NCBI GenBank assembly: GCA_947846985.1
Contig: CANTUZ010000027.1
Location: forward strand, 3,413,152 to 3,477,151
Reading direction: 5' to 3'
DNA: 64,000 nucleotides
Source: Fratercula arctica
Lineage: Eukaryota > Chordata > Aves > Charadriiformes > Alcidae
Shown here one piece after another: positions 54,248-64,000 of this stretch; the stretch's first letter is position 1; each line of letters opens with the position of its first letter. The notes under the pieces were generated by a model. The model did no database searches. It was not told where the DNA came from and saw nothing but the letters and a program-made list of their open reading frames with translations. Both the position numbers and the translations under genes were made by a program.

Positions 54248-54490
54248 CCTCCTGGCCGCGGGCCATGGAGCCGAAGGAGCCCAGCCCCTCGCGGGCCAGG
54301 AAGCCCCCGAAGACGTTGGGGAAGGGGTCGCCGCCGACCTGGGTGGATTCCTCCACCCGCACCTCCCGCGTGGTCTCCCCGCCCCGCGTCTTGCTGATCT
54401 CCGTGCGCTCCGTGCGCGTGTAGGTGTGGCTGCTCCGCGTGAAGCTGCGCGTCAGCCGCTCCTGCGCCGACACCATCTGGAACCAGTTCC
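54248..54490 (-). CDS. FLNC: FLNC exon: filamin C-specific insertion
   Basis: Minus-strand acceptor GGGGCAG, donor CAGGAGG|GTGCGT; 243 bases, exactly 81 codons in phase 1-1, so skipping would keep frame. It reads [16 protein letters not shown], then [19 protein letters not shown] and [17 protein letters not shown]. This roughly 80-residue insert in repeat 20 is unique to filamin C and gives Z-disc localisation and partner binding in muscle (established). It is the key evidence for FLNC rather than FLNA or FLNB. Confidence 0.96.
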
Positions 54491-54519
54491 CTGCCCCGCG
54501 GCGGGGAGCACGGCGGGGG

Positions 54520-57500
54520 GGGATGGACGGAGACACGGACGCGGGGATGGATGGAGACGGGGATGGATGGAGACACGGACACGGGGATGGATGGAGACAT
54601 GGACACGGGGATGGATGGAGACAGGGATGGATGGAGATGGGGATGGACGGAGACATGGAGACGGGGATGGATGGAGACGGGGATGGATGGAGACACGGAC
54701 ACGGGGATGGATGGAGACGGGGATGGATGGAGATGGGGATGGATGGAGATGGGGATGGACGGAGACACGGACACAGGGATGGATGGAGATGGGGATGGAT
54801 GGAGACACGGACATGGGATGGATGGAGACAAGGACGGATGGAGACATGGACATGGACACGGATGGAGACGGGGATGGATGGAGACGGGGATGGATGGAGA
54901 CACGGACACGGGGATGGATGGAGATGGGGATGGATGGAGACGGGGATGGATGGAGATGGGGATGGATGGAGACACGGAGACGGGGATGGATGGAGACGGG
55001 GATGGATGGAGATGGGGATGGATGGAGACGAGGATGGATGGAGACATGGGACGGGGATGGATGGAGACGGGGATGGATGGAGACATGGGACGGGGATGGA
55101 TGGAGACGGGGATGGATGGAGATGGGGATGGATGGAGATGGGGATGGACGGAGACACGGACACAGGGATGGATGGAGATGGGGATGGATGGAGACGAGGA
55201 TGGATGGAGATGGGGATGGATGGAGACACAGACACAGGGATGGATGGAGATGGGGATGGATGGAGACACAGACACGGGGATGGATGGAGACGGGGATGGA
55301 TGGAGACGAGGATGGATGGAGATGGGGATGGATGGAGACATGGACACGGACACGGGGATGGATGGAGACGGGGATGGGTGGAGACACGGACACGGGGATG
55401 GATGGAGATGGGGATGGATGGAGACATGGATGGATGGAGATGGGGATGGACGGAGACACGGACACGGGGATGGATGGAGACGAGGATGGATGGAGATGGG
55501 GATGGATGGAGATGGGGATGGATGGAGACACGGACACGGGGATGGATGGAGATGGGGATGGATGGAGATGGGGATGGATGGAGACAAGGACGGATGGAGA
55601 TGGGGATGGATGGAGACACGGACATGGGGATGGATGGAGACGGGGATGGATGGAGACGAGGATGGATGGAGATGGGATGGATGGAGAACACGGACACGGG
55701 GAATGGATGGAGACGGGGATGGATGGAGACACAGACACGGGGATGGATGGAGACGGGGATGGATGGAGACACGGACACGGGGAGGGATGGAGATGGGGAT
55801 GGATGGAGACGGGGATGGATGGAGATGGGGATGGACGGAGACACGGACACGGGGATGGATGGAGATGGGGATGGGTGGAGACATGGACACGGGGATGGAT
55901 GGAGATGGGGATGGATGGAGACATGGAGACGGGGATGGATGGAGACGGGGATGGATGGAGATGGGGATGGATGGAGATGGGGATGGATGGGGATGGACAG
56001 AGACACGGACACGGGGATGGATGGAGACATGGATGGATGGATACACGGACACGGGGATGGATGGAGACGGGGATGGATGGAGACACGGACACGGGGATGG
56101 ATGGAGACGGGGTGGATGGAGACACGGACACGGGGATGGATGGAGACATGGATGGATGGAGATGGGGATGGATGGAGATGGGGATGGACGGAGACACGGA
56201 CGCGGGGATGGATGGAGACATGGAGACGGGGATGGATGGAGACGGGGAAGGATGGAGACACGGACACGGGGATGGATGGAGACGGGGATGGATGGAGACG
56301 GGGATGGATGGAGATGGGAGGATGGACGGAGACACGGACACGGGGATGGATGGAGATGGGGATGGATGGAGACACGGACATGGGGATGGATGGAGACAAG
56401 GACGGATGGAGACATGGACATGGACACGGATGGAGATGGGGATGGATGGAGACATGGAGACGGGGATGGATGGAGACGGGGATGGATGGAGACACGGACA
56501 CGGGGATGGATGGAGATGGGGATGGATGGAGACGGGGATGGATGGAGATGGGGATGGATGGAGACACGGACACGGGGATGGATGGAGACAGGGATGGATG
56601 GAGATGGGGATGGATGGAGACATGGAGACGGGGATGGATGGAGACGGGGATGGATGGAGATGGGGATGGATGGAGATGGGATGGACGGAGACACGGACAC
56701 GGGGATGGATGGAGACGGGGATGGATGGAGACGGGGATGGATGGAGACACGGACACGGGGATGGATGGAGATGGGGATGGGTGGACACAGACATGGGGAT
56801 GGATGGAGACGGGGATGGGTGGAGACATGGACACGGCCACAGATGGAGATGGGGATGGATGGAGACATGGAGACGGGGATGGATGGAGACGGGGATGGAT
56901 GGAGATGGGGATGGATGGAGACACGGACACGGACACGGACGGAGATGGGGATGGATGGAGACAAGGATGGATGGAGACACAGACACGGGGATGGATGGAG
57001 ACAGGGATGGATGGAGACGGGGATGGATGGAGACAGGGATGGATGGAGACGGGGATGGATGGAGACACGGACACGGGGATGGATGGAGACGGGGATGGAT
57101 GGAGATGGGGATGGACGGAGACACGGACATGGGGATGGATGGAGACGGGGATGGATGGAGACACGGACACGGGGATGGACGGAGATGGGGATGGATGGAG
57201 ATGGGGATGGGTGGAGACGGGGATGGATGAACACGGACACGGATGGAGATGGGGATGGATGGAGATGGGATGGATGGAGACAAGGATGGATGGAGATGGG
57301 GATGGACGGAGACACGGACACGGGGATGGATGGAGACAGGGATGGATGGAGACAAGGATGGATGGAGACGGGGATGGATGGAGACACGGACACGGGGATG
57401 GATGGAGATGGGGATGGATGGAGACACGGACACGGGGATGGATGGAGACGAGGATGGATGGAGATGGGGATGGATGGAGACACGGACACGGGGATGGATG

Positions 57501-58580
57501 GAGACGGGGATGATGGAGACGAGGATGGATGGAGATGGGGATGGATGGAGACGGGGATGGATGAACACGGACACGGATGGAGATGGGGATGGATGGAGAT
57601 GGGGATGGATGGAGACACGGACACGGGGATGGATGGAGACGAGGATGGATGGAGATGGGGATGGACGGAGACACGGACATGGGGATGGATGGAGACGAGG
57701 ATGGATGGAGATGGGGATGGACAGAGACACGGACACGGGGATGGATGGAGACGGGGATGGATGGAGACGAGGATGGATGGAGATGGGGATGGATGGAGAC
57801 GGGGATGGTATGAACACAGACACGGATGGAGATGGGGATGGATGGAGATGGGGATGGATGGAGACACGGACATGGGGATGGACGGAGATGGGGATGGATG
57901 GAGATGGGATGGATGGAGACACGGACACGGGGATGGATGGAGATGGGGATGGATGGAGACACGGACACGGGGATGGATGGAGACGGGGATGGATGGAGAC
58001 GAGGATGGATGGAGATGGGGATGGATGGAGACACGGACACGGGGATGGATGGAGATGGGGATGGATGGAGACACGGACACAGGGATGGATGGAGATGGGG
58101 ATGGATGGAGACATGGACACGGGGATGGATGGAGACGAGGATGAATGGAGACACAGGGATGGATGGAGATGGGGATGGATGGAGACACGGACATGGGGAT
58201 GGATGGATGGAGATGTGGAAGGATGGACAGGGGATGGATGGAAACATGGACAGAGGGATGGATGGAGACGGGGATGGATGGAGACACGGACACACCCAGA
58301 CACGGACACGGATGAAGATGGGGATGGGTGGAGACACGGACACAGGGATGGATGGATGGATGGATGGATGGATGGAGATGTGGAAGGATGGAGACGGGGA
58401 TGGATGGAGACATGGACACGGATGGAGATGGGGATGGATGGAGACATGGACACGGGGATGGATGGAGATGGGGAGGGATGGAGACATGGGTGGAGACAAG
58501 GATGGATGGAGACATGAAAGGATGGACATGGGGATGGATGGAGACGTGGACAGATGGACACAGGGGTGGAGACATGGATG
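54520..58580. repeat. GGGGATGGATGGAGACACGGACAC minisatellite
   Basis: A 4-kb array with units of 18-36 bases: GGGGATGGATGGAGACACGG, ACACGGGGATGGATGGAGAC, GGGGATGGATGGAGATGGGG. Long stop-free frames on both strands. It lies in the FLNC intron immediately upstream (minus strand) of the insertion exon. Core shared with the MEGF8 array at 4.9-7.6 kb. Confidence 0.96.
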
Positions 58581-58712
58581 GATGGAGACAGGGATGGACA
58601 CAGGGATGGATGGATGGATGGATGGATGGATGGACGGACAGACGGACACAGGGATGGATGGATGGATGGATGGATGGATGGATGGATGGATGGATGGATG
58701 GATGGAGACGTG
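58581..58712. repeat. (GATG)n microsatellite
   Basis: Nearly uninterrupted GATG tetranucleotide tracts, with ACGGACAGACGGACACAG in between. They appear to be an end-state of the neighbouring GATGGATGGAGAC array. Confidence 0.95.
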
Positions 58713-59060
58713 GGTGGAAGGAGACACGGAGGCAGGGATGGATGGACACATGGGTGGAGGCGGGGACGGAGGTACAGAAGGACGGACGGACGGATGCGGG
58801 CGCGGATGGAGACAGGGATGGACACACAGGGGGTGGATGGCGGCGGGGAAGGACGCGCAGGTGGGCGGACACGCGGACGGTGACGGGCACGAGCAGACGG
58901 GAGCGTGGACGGGGGGAGACGCGGACGGACGCGCGGACGGACGCGCGGGCGCAGGGAAGGGCACGGACGGACACGGGGACGGACGCACGAGGAGAGAAGG
59001 AAGAAGGAGGCAGAAATCAGAGCCGGAGCGGCCGAGACGTGTCCCCGTCCCTGTCCCCAG
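58713..59060. other. FLNC intron remainder, CGGACG-rich
   Basis: Degenerate GGACGGACGGACGC and GCGGACGGACGC sequence with no exon or RNA gene visible. Confidence 0.7.
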
Positions 59061-59067
59061 GCCCCAC

Positions 59068-59130
59068 AGAGGAGGAGGAGGAGGAGGAGGAGGAGGAGGA
59101 GGAGGAGGAGGGAGGAGGAGGAGGAGGAAG
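59068..59130. repeat. (GGA)n microsatellite
   Basis: GAGGAGGAGGAGG tract of about 60 bases just 13 bases from the FLNC exon end. On the minus strand it is a CCT tract about 15-75 bases downstream of the donor at 59142. Confidence 0.95.
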
Positions 59131-59142
59131 ACCAGCCCCTAC

Positions 59143-59265
59143 CTGGGATCTTGAGGTTGAGGTCGCAGGTGCTGCCGATGGTGGCGATGGAGGGGGCCTG
59201 TCGCGGGCGCGTGATGCTCTCCTTCATGCGCCCCTCGCCCGTCACCTTCACCGTGAAGGGGCTCC
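59143..59265 (-). CDS. FLNC: FLNC exon: end of one Ig repeat and start of the next
   Basis: Minus-strand acceptor CACCCGCAG, donor ATCCCAG|GTAGGG; 123 bases, phase 1 in and out. It completes [16 protein letters not shown] and continues [14 protein letters not shown] and [21 protein letters not shown] is the standard last strand of a filamin repeat. Nearly identical to mammalian FLNC as I know it, with R-P-R where I expect R-R-R. The preceding intron (59266-59369) is only 104 bases. Confidence 0.96.
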
Positions 59266-59369
59266 CTGCGGGTGACGGTCACCTCAAGGACCCGGCCACC
59301 CTGGTGCCACCCCCCCCCCCCCCCCGGCCCCGGCTCCTTGTGTCCCCATCCCCACCCCGTCCCCCCCAC

Positions 59370-59522
59370 CTGGGACGTGTTTGTCGGCGAACTTGATGTT
59401 GATGATGTAGTTGCCGGGCTCGGTGGGGCAGTAGGTGACCTTGCAGGTGCCGTCCTCCACGTCCTCGCAGTTGATGTCCACCTTGCTGGGACCCTCGATG
59501 GACAGGCCCAGCCCCCCGTAGC
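59370..59522 (-). CDS. FLNC: FLNC exon: filamin Ig-like repeat, C-terminal strands
   Basis: On the minus strand the acceptor is CTGCCCAG and the donor GTCCCAG|GTGGGG; 153 bases, phase 1 in and out. It reads [16 protein letters not shown], then [13 protein letters not shown] and [21 protein letters not shown] and P-T-E-P-G-x-Y are core motifs of filamin immunoglobulin repeats. It is the repeat ahead of the insertion (repeat 19 in the usual numbering, inferred). It is the most 5' FLNC exon before the N gap. Confidence 0.96.
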
Positions 59523-59559
59523 CTGGGCAGCCAGAGGGACACGCTCGGAGATGTCCCAT

Positions 59560-59739
59560 GGCTGCTGTCCCCGCCCTGGCCGTGGTCACACCATGGCCGC
59601 CATCTCATCCTGGTCATGGCCACGGCCACCATCTTATCCCGCCCATGACCACGACCACCATCCCTTCTTGGCCATGGCACACCATGGCCACCACCCCACC
59701 CTATCCTGGCCACAGCCATGACACGGCCTTGGCCACCAT
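59560..59739. repeat. Degenerate CCATGGCCACCATC repeat next to the gap
   Basis: Loose repeats of CATGGCCACCATCTTATCC, GGCCATGGCACACCATGGCC. FLNC intron sequence, cut off by the N gap. Confidence 0.8.
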
Positions 59740-59939
59740 NNNNNNNNNNNNNNNNNNNNNNNNNNNNNNNNNNNNNNNNNNNNNNNNNNNNNNNNNNNNN
59801 NNNNNNNNNNNNNNNNNNNNNNNNNNNNNNNNNNNNNNNNNNNNNNNNNNNNNNNNNNNNNNNNNNNNNNNNNNNNNNNNNNNNNNNNNNNNNNNNNNNN
59901 NNNNNNNNNNNNNNNNNNNNNNNNNNNNNNNNNNNNNNN
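59740..59939. other. Assembly gap of 200 N
   Basis: Exactly 200 undetermined bases. The round number suggests a placeholder of unknown true size. FLNC sequence lies on the left and an unrelated-looking tandem array on the right, so continuity across it is unproven. Confidence 0.99.
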
Positions 59940-62900
59940 TCTCCGTAGGAATGGCTGTTTGGCACCAGAACAGGTCGTTCAATTTCCCCGGCTCAGCAGC
60001 CCACCCACCAATTGACAGCCCCCAGCACAAGCCAAGGGCTTTTCCTGCCTCCAGAAAGGATCAAAAAGAGCTTTTCATCAGCTCTTTTCGCTGCAGATCC
60101 CTTCCCCAACTCAGCCTTACCTGCCCTGAAGCTGGTCTCCGTGGCAATGGCTGTTCGGCACCATAACAAGTCATTCAATTTCCCCAGGATGGTGCTGTCT
60201 CTGCCCAGGCTCACTCAGCAGCCCGCCCACCAACTGACCACCCCCAGCACAAGCCAAGGGATTTTCCTGGCCGCGAGAAGGCCCAAAATAAGATTTTCAT
60301 TGGCCCTTTTCTCTCCAGATCCCTTCCCCTGTGCAGCCTTACCTGCCCTGATGCTGGTCTCCGTGACAATGGCTTTTCGGCACCGTAACAGGTCGTTCAA
60401 TTTCCCCGGCTCAGCAGCCCACCCACCCATTGACAGCCCCCAGCACAAGCCAAGGGCTTTTCCTGCCTCCAAAAAGGATCAAAAAGAGCTTTTCGTCAGC
60501 CCTTTTTGCTGCAGATCCCTTCCCCAGCACAGTCTTACCTGCCCTGAAGCTGGTCTCCGTGACAATGGCCATTCGGCACCATAAGAGGTCATTCAATTTT
60601 TCCGGGGCGGTGCTATCTCCGCCCAGGCTCACTCAGCAGCCCGCCCACCAACTGACCAATCCCAGCACAAGCCAAGGGCTTTTACCGGCTCCAAAAAGGC
60701 CCAAAAGAGATTTTTGTTAAGCATTTTTACTGCAGATCCCTTCCCCAGCACAGCCTTACCTGCCCTGATGCTGATCTCTATGGCAATGGCTTTTCGGCAC
60801 CATAACAGGTCGTTCAATTTCCCCAGGATGGTGGTGTCTCCACCCAGGCTCAGTCAGCAGCTCGCCCACCAACTGACCACCCCCAGCACAAGCCAACGGC
60901 TTTTCCTGCCTCCAAAAAGGCTCAAGAAGAGCTTTCCGTCGGCCCTTTTCGCTGAAAATCCCTTACCCAGCACAGCCTGTCCTGCCCTGAAGCTGGTCTC
61001 TGTGGCAATGGCGGTTCGGCACCATAAGAGGTCGTTCAGTTTTCCCAGGGCGGTGCTGTCTCCGCCCAGGCTCACTCAGCAGCCCGCCCACCAACTGACC
61101 ACCCCCAGCACAAGCCAACAGTTTTTCCCGGCTCCGAAAAGGCCCAGAAGAGATTTTCATTATCATTTTTTGCTGCAGATCCCTTCCCCAGCACAGCCTT
61201 ACCTGCCCGGAAGCTGGTCTCCGTGGCAATGGCTGTTTGGCACCAGAACAGGTCGTTCAATTTCCCCGGCTCAGCAGCCCACCCACCAATTGACAGCCCC
61301 CAGCACAAGCCAAGGGCTTTTCCTGCCTCCAAAAGGGATCAAAAAGAGCTTTTCGTCAGCTCTTTTCGCTGCAGATCCCTTCCCCAACTCAGCCTTACCT
61401 GCCCTGAAGCTGGTCTCCGTAGCAATGGCTGTTTGGCACCAGAACAGGTCGTTCAATTTCCCCGGCTCAGCAGCCCACCCACCAATTGACAGCCCCCAGC
61501 ACAAGCCAAGGGCTTTTCCTGCCTCCAGAAAGGATCAAAAAGAGCTTTTCATCAGCTCTTTTCGCTGCAGATCCCTTCCCCAACTCAGCCTTACCTGCCC
61601 TGAAGCTGCTCTCCGTAGCAATGGCTGTTTGGCACCAGAACAGGTCGTTCAATTTCCCCGGCTCAGCAGCCCACCCACCAATTGACAGCCCCCAGCACAA
61701 GCCAAGGGCTTTTCCTGCCTCCAGAAAGGATCAAAAAGAGCTTTTCATCAGCTCTTTTCGCTGCAGATCCCTTCCCCAACTCAGCCTTACCTGCCCTGAA
61801 GCTGGTCTCCGTGGCAATGGCTGTTCGGCACCATAACAAGTCGTTCAATTTCCCCAGGATGGTGCTGTCTCTGCCCAGGCTCACTCAGCAGCCCGCCCAC
61901 CAACTGACCACCCCCAGCACAAGGCAAGGGCTTCTCCCAGCTCCAAAAAGGCCCAAAAGAGATTTTCGTCGGCCCTTTTCCTGAAAATCCCTTCCCCAGT
62001 ACAGCCTTGCCTGCCCTGAAGCTGGTCTCCGTGACAATGGCTGTTCGGCACTGTAACAGGTCGTTCAGTTTTCCCAGGGTGGTGCTGTCTCCACCCAGGC
62101 TCACTCAGCAGCCCGCCCACCAACTGACCACCCCCAGCACAAGCCAAGGGATTTTCCTGGCCGCGAGAAGGCCCAAAATAAGATTTTCATTGGCCCTTTT
62201 CTGTCCAGATCCCTTCCCCTGTGCAGCCTTACCTGCCCTGATGCTGGTCTCTATGGCAATGGCTTTTCGGCACCGTAACAGGTCGTTCAGTTTTCCCAGG
62301 GTGGTGCTGTCTCCGCCCAGGCTCACTAAGCGGCCTGCCCACCAACTGACCAATCCCAGCACAAGCCAACGGCTTTTCCCGGCTCCGAAAAGGCCCAAAA
62401 GAGATTTTTGTTAAGCTTTTTTACTGCAGATCCCTTCCCCAGCACAGCCTTACCTGCCCGGAAGCTGGTCTCCGTGGCAATGGCTGTTTGGCACCAGAAC
62501 AGGTCGTTCAATTTCCCCAGCTCAGCAGCCCACCCACCCATTGACAGCCCCCAGCACAAGCCAAGGGCTTTTCCTGCCTCCAAAAAGGATCAAAAAGAGC
62601 TTTTCGTCAGCCCTTTTTGCTGCAGATCCCTTCCCCAGCACAGTCTTACCTGCCCTGAAGCTGGTCTCCGTGACAATGGCCATTCGGCACCATAACAGGT
62701 CGTTCAATTTTTCCGGGGCGGTGCTATCTCCGCCCAGGCTCACTCAGGAGCCCGCCCACCAACTGACCAATCCCAGCACAAGCCAAGGGCTTTTACCGCC
62801 CCCAAAAAGGCCCAAAAGAGATTTTTGTTAAGCATTTTTACTGCAGATCCCTTCCCCAGCGCAGCCTTACCTGCCCTGATGCTGATCTCTATGGCAATGG

Positions 62901-64000
62901 CTTTTCGGCACCATAACAGATCGTTCAATTTCCCCAGGATGGTGCTGCCTCCGCCCAGGCTCATTCAGAAGCCCGCCCACCAACTGACCACCCGCAGCAC
63001 AAGGCAAGGGATTTTCCCAGCTCTGAAAAGGCCCCAAAGCGATTTCCATCGGCCCTTTTCGCTGCAAATACCTTCCCCAGTGCAGCCTTACCTGCCCTGA
63101 AGCTGGTCTCCATGGCAATGGCTGCTCGGCACCATAACAGGTCATTCAGTTTTTCTGGGTGGTGCTGTCTCCGCCCAGGCTATTCAGAAGCCTGCCCACC
63201 CACTGACCACCCCCAGCACAAGCTACGGACTTTTCCCGACTCAGAAAAGCCCCAAAAACAGCTTTTCGTCGGCCCTTTTCGCTGCAGATCCCTTCCCCAG
63301 CACAGCCTTACCTGCCCGGAAGATGGTCTCCGTGGCAATGGCTGTTTGGCACCAGAACAGGTCGTTCAGTTTTCCCAGGGTGTTGCTGTCTCCGCCCAGG
63401 CTCATTTAGCAGCCTGCCCACCCACTGACCACCCCCAGCACAAGCTAAGGACTTTTCCAGACTCAGAAAAGCCCCAAAAACAGCTTTTCGTCGGCCCTTT
63501 TTGCTGCAGATCCCTTCCCCAGCACAGCCTTACCTGCCCTGAAGCTGGTCTCCGTGGCAATGGCTGTTTGGCACCAGAACAGGTCGTTCAATTTCCCCGG
63601 GGTGTTGCTGTCTCCGCCCAGGCTCACTCAGCAGCCCGCCTACCAACTGATCACCCCCAGCACAAGCCAAGTGCTTTTCCTGCCTCCAAATGGGATCAAA
63701 AAGAGCTTTTCGTCAGCTCTTATCGCTGCAGATCCCTTCCCCAGCGCAGCCTTACCTGCCCTGAAGCTGGTCTCCGTGGCAATGGCTGTTCGGCACCAGA
63801 ACAGGTCGTTCAGTTTTCCCAGGGTGGTGCTGTCTCCGCCCAGGCTCACTCAGCAGCCCGCCCACCAACTGACCAATCCCAGCACAAGCCAAGGGCTTTT
63901 ACCGGCTCCGAAAAGGCCCAAAAGAGATTTTTGTTAAGCTTTTTTACTGCAGATCCCTTCCCCAGCGCAGCCTTACCTGCCCTGAAGCTGGTCTCCGTGG
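59940..64000. repeat. 196/220-bp tandem array (about 20 units)
   Basis: A satellite-like array of much lower GC than the rest. Unit markers: CTGCAGATCCCTTCCCCAGC, CTTACCTGCCCTGAAGCTGG, GGCAATGGCTGTTCGGCACC, GGTCGTTCAATTTCCCCAGG, CAACTGACCACCCCCAGCAC and GCTTTTCCTGCCTCCAAAAA. The distance between GGCTGTTTGG markers is 196 at 61231, 61427, 61623 and 61819, and 220 from there to 62039. The longer form holds an extra GGATGGTGCTGTCTCCGCCC segment. On the minus strand each unit contains TTCAGGGCAG|GTAAGG, a strong donor consensus. The array runs off the window end. Confidence 0.95.

Larger units (their letters stand above)
51103..59522 (-). other. FLNC: FLNC gene, internal 3' portion (gene span)
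   Basis: Four consecutive minus-strand exons (59370-59522, 59143-59265, 54248-54490, 51103-51372), all in phase 1-1 and all with intact frames, total 789 bases or 263 residues. They encode the end of an Ig-like filamin repeat, the insertion found in filamin C and the following Ig repeat. Filamin C cross-links actin at Z-discs and costameres of striated muscle; the insertion mediates Z-disc targeting and partner binding (family knowledge). The N-M-S-type insertion sequence separates FLNC from FLNA and FLNB. The 5' exons lie beyond the N gap and the last exons (remaining Ig repeats and the dimerisation repeat) are absent between 51.1 and 47.1 kb. Confidence 0.93.

Noticed and set aside
53704..58974. 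Minus-strand frame of 1,756 codons rich in H-P-S-P, looking like a mucin or collagen
   Set aside because: It is the reverse of the GATGGATGGAGAC array within a FLNC intron. All reading frames give low-complexity repeats.
51103..59522. Assignment to filamin A or B
   Set aside because: The exon at 54248 encodes the insertion found only in filamin C, and the neighbouring repeats also match filamin C best by residue pattern.
59940..64000. Retrotransposon or endogenous virus in the right-hand 4 kb
   Set aside because: No reverse transcriptase, gag or long terminal repeat-like pair is visible. The sequence is a simple head-to-tail array of 196/220-base units.

Overview
This is a vertebrate nuclear window, most likely from a bird GC-rich microchromosome. 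It has multi-exon genes with canonical GT-AG introns, extreme GC content, and introns made almost wholly of G- or C-rich minisatellites. The bird assignment is inference from composition; nothing in the sequence names a species.

The plus strand from about 0.3 to 47.1 kb carries twenty recognisable exons (plus one candidate exon tail) of MEGF8, a very large type I membrane protein with EGF, PSI, CUB, laminin-EGF and kelch domains. Visible order: two PSI-type modules (871-1002, 3703-3816), a calcium-binding EGF (4655-4903), EGF plus laminin-EGF (7713-10299), the second CUB (11902-14436), an EGF end (15670-15780), the second kelch block (17273-28751), a run of PSI-like cysteine modules (28532-45384) and another calcium-binding EGF (46949-47111). 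This is about 3.6 kb of coding sequence, roughly 1,190 residues. The 5' third and the 3' end (remaining EGF/laminin modules, membrane segment, cytoplasmic tail) are not in the window.

The minus strand from 59.5 to 51.1 kb carries four consecutive exons of filamin C (FLNC): two exons of the Ig-like repeat ahead of the muscle-specific insertion, the insertion exon, and the Ig repeat that follows it. The final FLNC exons should lie at lower coordinates and are also absent. Two tail-to-tail genes therefore both lose their 3' ends between 47.1 and 51.1 kb, in an interval that includes a visibly error-rich patch (48.1-49.1 kb). A misjoin or collapse is likely there. A 200-base N gap (59740-59939) follows the last FLNC exon, and the window ends in a 196/220-bp tandem array.

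The most striking feature is a recurrent architecture in MEGF8. At least six introns open with a minisatellite whose unit contains the last 10-45 bases of the upstream exon, its GT splice donor and the start of the intron. These introns therefore carry arrays of about 5 to about 55 cloned exon ends and donors. Two other introns hold the same minisatellite family in opposite orientations around two CUB/EGF exons. At least four and possibly five exons have single-base frame errors, mostly in G or C runs, which look like assembly errors rather than gene decay. Outside the exons I see only repeats.
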